Source of the DNA: Paenibacillus kobensis NBRC 15729
GTDB taxonomy: Bacteria; Bacillota; Bacilli; Paenibacillales; Paenibacillaceae
Length of the DNA stretch: 64,000 nt
Direction: 5' to 3'
NCBI RefSeq assembly: GCF_004000825.1
Contig: NZ_BILZ01000021.1
Span: forward strand, 25,260-89,259
Positions 27,334 through 35,474 of the stretch are shown here, in pieces. Each line of letters starts with the position of its first letter. Position 1 is the first letter of the stretch. A model generated the notes under the pieces. It saw only the letters and a program-made list of their open reading frames with translations, was not told the origin of the DNA and did no database searches. A program made the position numbers and the translations under genes.

Positions 27334-28620
27334 CTAACTACTGACTCGATGATATAGTTTCAATAAACTATGTTTCTCGTTATCCCAATTGTAGCGGTCT
27401 CTTGCAACCAAACAGTTCGCCTTCATCCGTGCATAATGATCCGGATTGTTCAATAAATAATTAACACCTTCTGCGATTGATCGCGGATCATGAGAATCGA
27501 CACAAACACCGATATCCTCATTCTCTACAACCCTCTGAATCTCTGGGAAGCTGCAAGCAACTACCGGAACTGAACTCATCATATATTCGAACAGCTTGTT
27601 GGAGGAGGCCGAGTAATGATTGAAGCACACGTTGTTCAAAATCTGAAATCCTAGGTAAGCGTTCTTCGTATAGTGAAGCAGTTGCTCCATCGGCACCTTT
27701 GGCATGAACTTAACGCGATGCTCAAGTCCAAGCTCCTGCACTCTCTGCTGCAGTTCAGGCTTGATTCGACCATCCCCGATAAATACAACGATTCCTCGTT
27801 CAAACATCGGCACCGCTTCAACCAACTTATCTAGACCTCGGCCCATCTGAACTCCGCCTTGATAGAGAAGAATCGGCTCCTCACGCGGGATATCCAGCAT
27901 CGCGTACAGATCAATCGCATCGCTTTCCTCCGGCTTCATAGGCACGGGGTAGTTGTGTACGACCTCTGGATAAAACCCGTACCGCTCTTCGCTGTACGCT
28001 GCCCGGGTATGGTTCTCCATAATCATGACATCAACCCGTTTGACGAAGAACCGCTCCATTATGCCGTAGATCGGATTGTTATAACCTGTACGGCTCGTCT
28101 GAACCTCGTGAGAGTCGTATACAAGCTTGCGACGACGAAAGATTCTGGCGCAGAGATAGCCTTGCGGCAGCGTATTTAAATCATTGGAATGGTAGATGTC
28201 ATATGTCGATGCCATTCCCGCCCTTACCATCCGCAGAATGATACAAGCACGCAAGTATATCGTTTGTATTTGCCTTAGGAATATAATAAATGTCGCGACG
28301 AGCAACGGAATCATCACCACCGGAACGAACCACAACCCGAGAAGTGTCATCACGATTGCAAGGGCCATTGCCCAACGATTATTAATCAGTGCATCCTTGA
28401 GCTTAACAACACTGCCGAGCAGACTTGATTCATTCGACACTCGAATAACCCGAAAGCCTTCAGGACGTTGTTCGAGACGCGGCATGGATGAATCTCTTCC
28501 ATCATGAATACATATCAAATCTACTTCATAACCATCTTGTGCCAATGAACTGCACTCACGCAGCACCCGGGCATCATTTGTAAAGTGGTTCCAGACGAAC
28601 ATGCCGATTTTCTTTGCCAT
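27334..28620 (-). CDS. glycosyltransferase family 4 with an internal membrane hairpin
   Basis: I choose the ATG at 28620 (GGAGAAGG just upstream; protein starts MAKKIGMFVWNHFTNDARVL, the family N-terminus), giving 428 residues. The C-terminal donor domain has QGGVQMGRGLDKLVEAV and ASSNKLFEYMMSSVPVVAC. Unusually, the N-terminal domain contains a long hydrophobic stretch (from WAMALAIVMTLLGLWFVPVV on to about 45 residues) that could form two membrane helices or a re-entrant hairpin, tethering the enzyme to the membrane. It overlaps the preceding GT gene by 47 bases. Probable role is assembly of the linkage unit or repeat unit; donor unknown. Confidence 0.84.
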   Translation of the reverse strand: MAKKIGMFVWNHFTNDARVLRECSSLAQDGYEVDLICIHDGRDSSMPRLEQRPEGFRVIRVSNESSLLGSVVKLKDALINNRWAMALAIVMTLLGLWFVPVVMIPLLVATFIIFLRQIQTIYLRACIILRMVRAGMASTYDIYHSNDLNTLPQGYLCARIFRRRKLVYDSHEVQTSRTGYNNPIYGIMERFFVKRVDVMIMENHTRAAYSEERYGFYPEVVHNYPVPMKPEESDAIDLYAMLDIPREEPILLYQGGVQMGRGLDKLVEAVPMFERGIVVFIGDGRIKPELQQRVQELGLEHRVKFMPKVPMEQLLHYTKNAYLGFQILNNVCFNHYSASSNKLFEYMMSSVPVVACSFPEIQRVVENEDIGVCVDSHDPRSIAEGVNYLLNNPDHYARMKANCLVARDRYNWDNEKHSLLKLYHRVSS

Positions 28621-29821
28621 ATTCCTTCTCCAATATTTCAGCCAATACGGCGATGTTTTCTTTCCACCGATAATTATTGCGGGCAAAATGGTATCCGTTA
28701 TTCCCCATATCCGCTCTCAACCTACTATCCGACGCTAACTTCACAATGTACTCATATAACTCGTCTGTATCTCGGTTTATCGAGGCAAAACCGGACTCCG
28801 ACCTCTCGAGCACCGTTGCAGCATATCCCGATACGGAACCGACGATCGGTTTACCCATGCACATGTAATCGATCATTTTGCCTGGCAAAACCGTATCGAA
28901 CACCGGCTGTTTCACTAAGCTGACGAATGCTATATCTGCATCCCGGACGGCGTTTGTAGCCTCCATCCGGTTATCAGCTTTAAGGAGCGTTACATTGGTC
29001 AGACCAAGCTCTTGAATACGCTGCTTTAGTCCCTTTCTTCTGTAGCCGTATCCGATAATCTTAAAACGAATATCTTCCCGATCCTTCAATCGCTCTGCGA
29101 TTCGAATTAACGGCTCCAGGTCCTGTGCCAGCCCAATATTGCCCGTATAAATAACAACGATAGGATCCCCCGGTTGCCGTTCAGCCTTAACGGGCGGCAG
29201 CAGTTCCTTCTCCGTTAAGGAGTTCGGCATAAATCGAATGCGGTCGCTCGGAATGCCCTTCGATTTAATATGCGGCATAAAGCCTTCGCTGTTGATGATA
29301 ATATTCTCGGCTTCCACATAAAGCTTGTTTTCTAACATTCTTGCCATCGCAATAATCGGCTTGTACGTAAACACGCCAACACCAAGCAGAGATTCAGGCC
29401 ACAGATCCCTTACATCCAGAATAAGCGGACAACCTAGTCTGCGCTTTGCAATTAGGCCCGTTAATCCGATAAAGATCGCAGGCGTCGTCGCAATAATGTA
29501 GTCATAGTGATCACTCATCCGATAGATCGTACGAAGGAATTTATAGGTCATTTCACCATATAGGAGCAACCGCTTCATAATGTTCGAGCTGTAACGGCGG
29601 GTCCGCGTCCGAATCCGAATGACGTCCTTCTCCAGTTGGCTGTCTTGCCAAAAGCGCTCGTCCTTGTACAAATTCCGGTTCGGATAGCTTGGCTCCGACG
29701 TGAGAACAGTTACTTGGTGACCGCGCGCCGTCAGCTCCACATACATATTTTTGATCCGGTTAGCAGCACTTCCGATCTCGGGGTAGTAGTTTTGGGATAT
29801 GATTAGTACTTTTTTAGACAT
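28574..29821 (-). CDS. glycosyltransferase family 4 (WbuB-like)
   Basis: A 415-residue GT-B enzyme. It starts MSKKVLIISQNYYPEIGSAA, the usual N-terminus of WbuB/WcaI-like transferases, and contains PLILDVRDLWPESLLGVGV and the C-terminal PGKMIDYMCMGKPIVGSVSG motif. Such enzymes commonly add an N-acetylated amino sugar or other hexose to a lipid-linked acceptor. A GAGG ribosome site precedes the ATG. It follows galU by 53 bases and is probably the second gene of the long operon. Donor specificity cannot be read from sequence. Confidence 0.87.
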   Translation of the reverse strand: MSKKVLIISQNYYPEIGSAANRIKNMYVELTARGHQVTVLTSEPSYPNRNLYKDERFWQDSQLEKDVIRIRTRTRRYSSNIMKRLLLYGEMTYKFLRTIYRMSDHYDYIIATTPAIFIGLTGLIAKRRLGCPLILDVRDLWPESLLGVGVFTYKPIIAMARMLENKLYVEAENIIINSEGFMPHIKSKGIPSDRIRFMPNSLTEKELLPPVKAERQPGDPIVVIYTGNIGLAQDLEPLIRIAERLKDREDIRFKIIGYGYRRKGLKQRIQELGLTNVTLLKADNRMEATNAVRDADIAFVSLVKQPVFDTVLPGKMIDYMCMGKPIVGSVSGYAATVLERSESGFASINRDTDELYEYIVKLASDSRLRADMGNNGYHFARNNYRWKENIAVLAEILEKEYGKENRHVRLEPLYK

Positions 29822-29874
29822 GAATTCCTCACTACTCCTTCCGTATCGTATTCGCCGTTCCGATTGGTATGGTC

Positions 29875-30768
29875 TTATTCCCCTTGGGCGGCTGCCGCTG
29901 ATTCTCTCGCCAGAATCAATTCCAACTCTTTAAGCAGATCAGAGCGCAGCTCCGGATTGAACAAGCCGAACTCAAGGTTGGTCAAAATAAATCCTAGCTT
30001 CTCGCCGACATCATAACGTTCACCATCGAATTCGTAAGCTTGAACACCCTGTTTTTCATTCAGCTTCTGAATTGCATCCGTTAATTGAATCTCTCCGCCG
30101 GCACCCTCTTCCTGCATTTCCAAAAAGGCGAAGATTTCAGGCGTTAATACATAGCGGCCCATGATGGCCAGATTAGAAGGAGCCGTTCCAGCCGCAGGTT
30201 TTTCCACAAACCGTTTGACTTCCCGCAGCTTTCCGTCATTATTCACCGGATCGATAATGCCGTAACGGTTCGTCTCCGAATCCGCAACCGACTTGACTCC
30301 GATCACTGACTGACCCGTTTCCTCGTATTGCTCGATGAGTTGCTTGGTACACGGCGTCTCGGACACGACTACGTCGTCACCGAGCAGTACTGCAAAAGGC
30401 TCATTGCCAATAAAATTGCGGGCACACCATACGGCATGTCCCAGGCCCTTCGCTTCCTTCTGCCTTATATAATGGATATCGACGCGCGAAGACTTCTCTA
30501 CTTCGTCAAGCAGGCCGAATTTCCCCTTCTCCTTAAGAATCGTTTCAAGTTCGAACGATTTGTCGAAATGATCTTCTATTGCACGTTTTCCTTTGCCCGT
30601 TACTATGATAATATCTTCGATACCAGAGGCAATAGCCTCCTCAACGATATATTGGATGGTTGGTTTATCGACAATCGGCAACATTTCTTTCGGCATTGCC
30701 TTCGTCGCAGGGAGAAATCTCGTTCCCAGCCCTGCAGCCGGAATAATAGCTTTTCTTACTTTATTCAT
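29875..30768 (-). CDS. galU: UTP--glucose-1-phosphate uridylyltransferase
   Basis: A 297-residue nucleotidyltransferase making UDP-glucose. The N-terminus has [20 protein letters not shown] and [17 protein letters not shown], the GalU/GtaB signatures; [21 protein letters not shown] and [10 protein letters not shown] follow. Length is typical. It heads the long teichoic-like operon. Upstream, between it and the terminator at 30995-31032, lies a candidate structured RNA. UDP-glucose would serve both glucosylation and, through ugd at 46-1380, UDP-glucuronate. Confidence 0.94.
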   Translation of the reverse strand: MNKVRKAIIPAAGLGTRFLPATKAMPKEMLPIVDKPTIQYIVEEAIASGIEDIIIVTGKGKRAIEDHFDKSFELETILKEKGKFGLLDEVEKSSRVDIHYIRQKEAKGLGHAVWCARNFIGNEPFAVLLGDDVVVSETPCTKQLIEQYEETGQSVIGVKSVADSETNRYGIIDPVNNDGKLREVKRFVEKPAAGTAPSNLAIMGRYVLTPEIFAFLEMQEEGAGGEIQLTDAIQKLNEKQGVQAYEFDGERYDVGEKLGFILTNLEFGLFNPELRSDLLKELELILARESAAAAQGE

Positions 30769-30873
30769 CGCTGAATCGGTCCCTTCATCCTAGGTTAAAA
30801 ACCGGGCTATGCGAATTAGTCTATTTAGATAACACGAATAGCACGAATTTCAACTTCTCGCGTTATTGCTAAT

Positions 30874-30977
30874 GGGGCATTTAACCCAGCCTCACATCAC
30901 ACCAACGACGCTTAACGTCTAAGGTCATCCGACCCACAGCGTGACCGAGTGCCTCCAGTGATAGAGGTGCAGGAGGC
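30874..30977 (-). ncRNA. candidate structured leader RNA upstream of galU
   Basis: On the minus strand this stretch holds consecutive helices: GCCTCC pairing with GGAGGC (30951-30977, with a 15-base loop), GGTCA with TGACC (30923-30946), GACG with CGTC (30907-30919, 5-base loop), and a short GGG/CCC hairpin at 30874-30887. The 5' GCCTC could alternatively pair with the GAGGC near 30890-30894, so mutually exclusive or pseudoknotted folds are possible. It sits after a terminator and ahead of a ~17-kb glycan operon. The Bacillales EAR (epsC) antitermination RNA occupies a comparable place in eps operons; that identity is a hypothesis only. It does not fit the c-di-GMP-I or T-box consensus as I know them. 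Confidence 0.45.
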
Positions 30978-30994
30978 ATTACCTTAACTTCTAG

Positions 30995-31032
30995 AAAAAC
31001 AATAGAAAAGATCGGCCAAGCATGCACCGATC
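30995..31032 (-). terminator. intrinsic terminator after the acidic membrane-anchored protein gene
   Basis: GATCGG and CCGATC (31010-31032 on the plus strand) form a six-base-pair stem with an 11-base loop. On the minus strand it is followed by TTTTCTATTGTTTTT. It lies 22 bases past the stop at 31054 and separates that gene from the galU leader. Confidence 0.65.
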
Positions 31033-31053
31033 ATGGTTCACAATCGCATTGCG

Positions 31054-31752
31054 TTAGCTTTGCGCGCTTTCTTGTTCTTCCTTCTGACGCCGTTCTTCTT
31101 GTTTCACAATTTCATCATAAGACTTGCCTTCGCTCGCACCGTACTTTTTCGCGATTTGCGACAACTCGTTATAGTCTTCCGGTGCTACCTTCTCCATTAG
31201 GATCTTGCGTGCAGCACGTTTCTTCTCAACGGTCATTCCGCCGCTCGCCAGGCTCTGCAGTTCCTTTATATCAGACAAACTTAGCGAACCAAGTATAATC
31301 GTGGTCACTTTTGCCTTCTCACCGACTGTAACCTTATCTTTGATGTTCAGCATTTTATCTGCATTAACATTCGGGGTATAGCTATTATCCGATGCATCAG
31401 AACTGCCCGCTTGCTGCTGATCGGATTGACCGCCGCCGCCAGCTGCTGCCCCCTCTTTGGAGTCTCCTGCTGCTTGCTCATCTGCCGGCTGACCCTCGTT
31501 CGACTCAGCGCTTTGACCATTGCTGGACGAGCCCTCCGCCTGAGTCTGACCTGCTCCGTTATTAGCATCCGCCGTTCCGTTATCCGAGGTTTCCAAATCG
31601 GCAGCAACGGATTGTTCCAGATCCGCAACTAAGCTTTCCGACATGGAATTCAAAAACTTATTTATCATGTAATTCGCGGTGAGCGCTCCACTAATGCCAA
31701 GAATAACAACGATTGAAACGCACCAAATCACAATTTTTTTCCATCTTTTCAT
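31054..31752 (-). CDS. membrane-anchored acidic low-complexity protein, unknown function
   Basis: A 232-residue protein. A single N-terminal hydrophobic segment (IVIWCVSIVVILGISGALTA) after KRWKK suggests an uncleaved anchor or signal peptide with the rest outside the cell; no lipobox follows the segment. Residues about 45-125 are low-complexity, rich in Gly, Ser, Gln, Asp and Ala. The C-terminal 100 residues are helical, with ILGSLSLSDIKELQSLASGG and an acidic/basic coiled tail. I do not recognise an enzyme family. GAGG precedes the ATG. It has its own downstream terminator and lies between the SLH gene and galU, so an envelope role is plausible but unproven. Confidence 0.7.
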   Translation of the reverse strand: MKRWKKIVIWCVSIVVILGISGALTANYMINKFLNSMSESLVADLEQSVAADLETSDNGTADANNGAGQTQAEGSSSNGQSAESNEGQPADEQAAGDSKEGAAAGGGGQSDQQQAGSSDASDNSYTPNVNADKMLNIKDKVTVGEKAKVTTIILGSLSLSDIKELQSLASGGMTVEKKRAARKILMEKVAPEDYNELSQIAKKYGASEGKSYDEIVKQEERRQKEEQESAQS

Positions 31753-31925
31753 TCAGCATGCCTCGTTCCTATTGAATTGCAACCAGCCTATATAACAACT
31801 CGAACCTTGCCTAGCCTGTTAACTACAGAAGCGGCGACGAGTGCATTTTCCCATTTTAATAGAGCCAATACGACATTATTAGACGCAATTATATGCAAAT
31901 AATTACAAATTTCTACATCATTTCT

Positions 31926-31964
31926 GAAAAAAGTCTTCCTCTCATTGCATATGAGAGGAAGACT
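31926..31964 (-). terminator. intrinsic terminator of the SLH-protein gene
   Basis: A perfect 14-base-pair stem (AGTCTTCCTCTCAT with ATGAGAGGAAGACT, 31932-31945 and 31951-31964) has a five-base loop. On the minus strand it is followed by a run of T. It lies 24 bases beyond the SLH-protein stop. Confidence 0.93.
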
Positions 31965-31987
31965 AATCAAGTTACATTGCCTTGCTC

Positions 31988-34108
31988 TTACTTCTTGAAG
32001 TTGATTGCACGATACAGAATAACAGCTGCTTCAGCGCGGTTAGCTTTTGCGTTAGGCGCAAATTTGCCGTTGTTGCCGATGATCAGGCCGTTCTCAGCAG
32101 CGAATGCTACGCCTGCTTTGAGCGACGAGCTGATCGTGCTTGCATCGGAGAAGCCTTTCAGTGCAGCAGCCTCATCCTTAACAGCTGCAGCGCCTTGCGT
32201 CGTTTGCAGAGCACGCGAGATCATCGTAGCCATTTCAGCACGCGTAATCGTTGCATTTGGTGCGAACGTCGTTGCCGTACGGCCGTTAATAATGCCGAGC
32301 TTCACAGCAGCGCCTACATATGGAGCGTACCAAGAGTCGCTAGGAACGTCCGTAAAGCTTACTTTGTTGCCTGCGCTCTCAAGGTTGAGTGCGCTGATCA
32401 GGATCTTAGCGAACTCAGCGCGAGTGATGTCGCCTTTCGGTACGAACTTGCCTGCCGAACGGCCTTGGATTGCACCCTTAGCAGCAAGAACTTCGATTTG
32501 GCGACCAGCCCATGCTTGAACGGCAGCCGTATCGGAGAATTTCACTTTATTTTCAACGACAACATACGAGGAGAACGTATCACGCGATTCCGTGATCATG
32601 CCGTCTGCCACTACGCCGCCTACGAATTGCAGTTTGCCGTTCACGATTTTTGCAACCGTGAGCAGTTCTTGGTCTACGCCATCTTTTTTGCTGAGCGGAA
32701 TGCTGATCGAAATCGGGTTAGCGAATTGATCAACCGCTTGACCGCCGAGCTTCAGGCTGAAGTCGTATACAGCCGACAACGTTGGGTAGCCCTTAACAGC
32801 CGCTTCTTTCGATGCGTCCGATTGGCCAACTTCCAGCTCAAGGCTCTTCGCATAATCAGCTGCATCAGGAAGCGAGACCACAAGGCCGTCGATACCGAAG
32901 CCGATTGTGGAGAAGCTGCCGGATTGCCATTTTTTCATTGCACCCTCGGATAATTTAACAATCGCTGCCGATGGCTCAAGAGCACCAAGGTCGATCGTAA
33001 ACTTCAGGGATGGCAGTGCCGCTGTTACTTTCGCTGCTTTGAAGAAGTCGCTCAGCTTGTCAAATACCTTTTGCGATTCTTCCAGGTTTTTGTTGATTTC
33101 AGTGTTGATTTCAAGAACAGCTTTGCCGTCTACAATTTTAACCAGTTTGGAAGCGTCGAACTTGCTCCATTTGTTGATTTCAGCAATCGCGAGCTCAATT
33201 GCTTTCTTAACGAGCTCAGCTTTCTCAGCATCCGTTGCGCCTTCCAGCTTCTTCAACAGATCATTGAATTGTTGGTCGAACGACGAACCTGGATCAACGA
33301 TAACGCCGCCAATGTTGCCAGGCGTGCTGATGTTAACGAAAGATTTCAGATATGCCGTACCGATTGCATACAGGGCATCGTTGTAAACAGGAACTGTGAT
33401 CGCGTTACGGAGATTCACACGTACTTGATCCATTTCAACCGTCGTAATGCCATAGTAAGCTGCGAACTTGCCGAAAACCGAATCAGTTTTGTTCAGTTCG
33501 TCTTGAATAAGCGACGTTACGAATTCATTCAGTTTGTCATTAGAAGCTTGAATTTCTGCAAGCTGCGTAATCGACAGGTTGTTAATCTTCGTTTTCGCGT
33601 TCTCAGCGATAACATTTACGTAATTAACGAAGGAATCCAACGAAGTATTCGTCGGGAGCTTTGCTTCAGCAATAAGGGCTGCTGCAAGATTGCGGTAGTC
33701 TTGATTAGTACGGACCGATTCAATGAAAGCGCCGTTAGCATCAAACTGAGCAGTCAACAAATCCGACACAAGCGCCGAAGCAACACCGCGTTGTTCAGCC
33801 GTCAGCGGGTATTTAGCCGAAATGCGATCCGTGATCGGAGCCACAATCGCTCTCTTTTGTTCCCACGACAAGTTTTTAACTGCCGTGCGAGCCGCTTCTA
33901 CGTCAGCCAGACCATCTTGGCCCAGGTTGTCGTACACTTTTTTCAATGAATCCAGAGCTGTTGCCGTGGCAGTCAATTCCGTTGCATATGCGGATTGTAC
34001 GCCAAACTTCTCAGCCAATCCTTTGCCGCTGAGCGGAATACCTGCGAAACTCGTAGCTACGACACTCGCCGCAACCGTGTACTTAACGATTTTGCCTTTG
34101 ATACTCAC
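31988..34108 (-). CDS. S-layer-homology (SLH) domain surface protein
   Basis: I place the start at the GTG at 34108 because GAGGTG lies nine bases upstream; the GTG at 34120 is itself part of that site. The product (706 residues) has a signal peptide (SIKGKIVKYTVAASVVATSF, cleavage probably after SAYA), a long alpha-helical region (about 30-300), a beta-rich region (about 350-500) and three C-terminal SLH units, recognisable by FVPKGDITRAEFAKIL, FAPNATITRAEMATMI and FAPNAKANRAEAAVIL. SLH domains bind pyruvylated secondary cell-wall polymer, so this protein is held on the wall. The third unit has ANRAE in place of ITRAE. Expression is probably high: it is a single-gene unit with a strong terminator. 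Whether it is the S-layer subunit is open. Confidence 0.88.
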   Translation of the reverse strand: MSIKGKIVKYTVAASVVATSFAGIPLSGKGLAEKFGVQSAYATELTATATALDSLKKVYDNLGQDGLADVEAARTAVKNLSWEQKRAIVAPITDRISAKYPLTAEQRGVASALVSDLLTAQFDANGAFIESVRTNQDYRNLAAALIAEAKLPTNTSLDSFVNYVNVIAENAKTKINNLSITQLAEIQASNDKLNEFVTSLIQDELNKTDSVFGKFAAYYGITTVEMDQVRVNLRNAITVPVYNDALYAIGTAYLKSFVNISTPGNIGGVIVDPGSSFDQQFNDLLKKLEGATDAEKAELVKKAIELAIAEINKWSKFDASKLVKIVDGKAVLEINTEINKNLEESQKVFDKLSDFFKAAKVTAALPSLKFTIDLGALEPSAAIVKLSEGAMKKWQSGSFSTIGFGIDGLVVSLPDAADYAKSLELEVGQSDASKEAAVKGYPTLSAVYDFSLKLGGQAVDQFANPISISIPLSKKDGVDQELLTVAKIVNGKLQFVGGVVADGMITESRDTFSSYVVVENKVKFSDTAAVQAWAGRQIEVLAAKGAIQGRSAGKFVPKGDITRAEFAKILISALNLESAGNKVSFTDVPSDSWYAPYVGAAVKLGIINGRTATTFAPNATITRAEMATMISRALQTTQGAAAVKDEAAALKGFSDASTISSSLKAGVAFAAENGLIIGNNGKFAPNAKANRAEAAVILYRAINFKK

Positions 34109-34529
34109 TACAACATTCACCTCGTCTTTGCGTCCAAGCCAATGTACGCACTATTATGTAGTTCTCAATTATAATGATCTAATAGCAACTCTAGCACTTG
34201 AAACTTTTGATAGTCAATGAAAATAAAACACTTGATACAAATCGTATTTTCATAAATTTATGATTTTACGACTCTTATTTATATATTACTTCCCTGCAAT
34301 CTTCACTGGAATTTCGTGATTTTTCGGAGTAAAGTGTACGTTTCTGCATTTTTCACTCCTTGTCTCGATTTAGAGTTTTATTCGAATAATCATAACCTAA
34401 ATTTTTCATAAAGTTGTCTTATTTTCATTAATATAGATACATTATGTATCACTACTTCACAACCTCTTAATAAACCGCCCACCTCTACTTCAATAGATTC
34501 CCGCAACAAAAAACGGCTGCGGCTCTTAT
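34109..34529. other. AT-rich intergenic region without a gene
   Basis: About 420 bases between the SLH-protein gene and the GT2 gene hold the SLH promoter at the left and the end of the GT2-gene terminator at the right (34508-34529). Between them I see no ribosome site followed by a plausible frame on either strand. The sequence is markedly AT-rich, as often seen upstream of strongly expressed surface-protein genes. Confidence 0.7.
34168..34217 (-). promoter_or_regulatory. probable promoter region of the SLH-protein gene
   Basis: On the minus strand TTGACT (34212-34217) is followed after 18 bases by TAGAGT (34188-34193). A consensus TATAAT lies a little further on (34168-34173) with only a weak -35 partner. 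Either could drive the gene, leaving a leader of 50-80 bases. Confidence 0.45.
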
Positions 34530-34545
34530 TCAGAGCGCAGCCGTT
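34508..34545 (-). terminator. intrinsic terminator overlapping the end of the GT2 gene
   Basis: AACGGCTGCG pairs with CGCAGCCGTT, the stem being extended by GCTC and GAG. On the minus strand it is followed by TTTTTTG. The stem includes the last codons of the glycosyltransferase gene whose stop lies at 34530. Confidence 0.88.
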
Positions 34546-35474
34546 GTACCATTACGGTCATCAAGCTTTCGGGCACTATCTGGTGCTCCAACTTTGAGCC
34601 CTGCCCGCATTCCTAACTTATATCCGATGTACTTGCTCGCGTTCTCAAGGAAAAGACGAATGAACAGTCCGAACTTGCGTTCCCGGCATATGGCGGCAAT
34701 CTGAGCACGCAGCATGCCCGCTCCCGCCTTCTCTGCCTTCGCTCTCACCGCAATCCATGGATGCTGGCCGATCGATACGCCGTTGTCATAAAACCTTCTA
34801 TACAACTTACGCAGTGTGAAGTTATGCGAGTGAACGACCTTCGCCTCCGCAACATAAGCAATTAGCCCACCTTGCAGCATGCACCTAGCAGAAAACAACA
34901 GATCCTCGTTGAACATGACAGGTTCATCAAATCCGCCCATATGGACAAAAGTCTCCCTCCGCATAGCGGAGCAGACATTGGAACAGAAAAAAGCTTTGAT
35001 GCCCAACCGTTGTACATCCCGTTCCGACTTCAACATCGATTCCGCAGGATAATTCAACTCCCTGGACGAGCGCTCCAGCAGATTCGCATCCTCGCGGGGC
35101 AACTGCCTTGCATAGGCATAGGCAACCTCCTTGGCTGCCAATGGCCGGACTAAGGACTCTAACATAAATGAATCGGCGGGCATTGCGTCCTGTGTCATAA
35201 AGACTAGTAGATCGCCTGTCGAAGCGTTTGCCGCCCGATTGCGCGCTCCGCCATGATCGAACTCCGACTGCGGTATCGAGATGACAGCAGCCCCTTCTGC
35301 TCGTGCAACGTCTGCCGTTCCATCCGTCGACGAAGAATCAATTACGATGATTTCATTCGGAGGTACGCTCTGTCCACGCAAGCTCTTAAGCAACTCGCTG
35401 AATTCCGGTCCTGCATTCCAGGTCGGGATTATAACGGACAATCGAGCCGTCTCTCCCCGCTCCTCAGTACGCAT
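34530..35474 (-). CDS. glycosyltransferase family 2 (rhamnosyltransferase-like)
   Basis: A 314-residue GT-A enzyme. LSVIIPTWNAGPEFSELLKS (12-31), IVIDSSSTDGT and the metal-site region FMTQDAMPAD fit the rhamnosyltransferase-like GT2 group, in which the DxD is often TQDA. Further support comes from FNEDLLFSARCMLQGG. It overlaps the upstream initiating transferase by 11 bases and ends in a terminator, so the two form a transcription unit. With the dTDP-rhamnose operon just upstream on the same strand, it may add the first rhamnose onto the lipid-linked sugar. Confidence 0.87.
   Translation of the reverse strand: MRTEERGETARLSVIIPTWNAGPEFSELLKSLRGQSVPPNEIIVIDSSSTDGTADVARAEGAAVISIPQSEFDHGGARNRAANASTGDLLVFMTQDAMPADSFMLESLVRPLAAKEVAYAYARQLPREDANLLERSSRELNYPAESMLKSERDVQRLGIKAFFCSNVCSAMRRETFVHMGGFDEPVMFNEDLLFSARCMLQGGLIAYVAEAKVVHSHNFTLRKLYRRFYDNGVSIGQHPWIAVRAKAEKAGAGMLRAQIAAICRERKFGLFIRLFLENASKYIGYKLGMRAGLKVGAPDSARKLDDRNGTTAAL

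Noticed and set aside
30874..30977. c-di-GMP-I riboswitch upstream of galU
   Set aside because: A GGTCACGC stretch recalls the start of that aptamer, but the rest of its conserved core is absent.
31982..33949. Long plus-strand frames opposite the SLH-protein gene
   Set aside because: They mirror the coding strand, have no ribosome sites and give Arg/Cys/Ser-rich products; the minus-strand SLH domains are clear.
34109..34529. Hidden small gene or mobile-element remnant in the AT-rich gap
   Set aside because: No convincing ribosome site plus frame, no terminal inverted repeats, only promoter and terminator signals.
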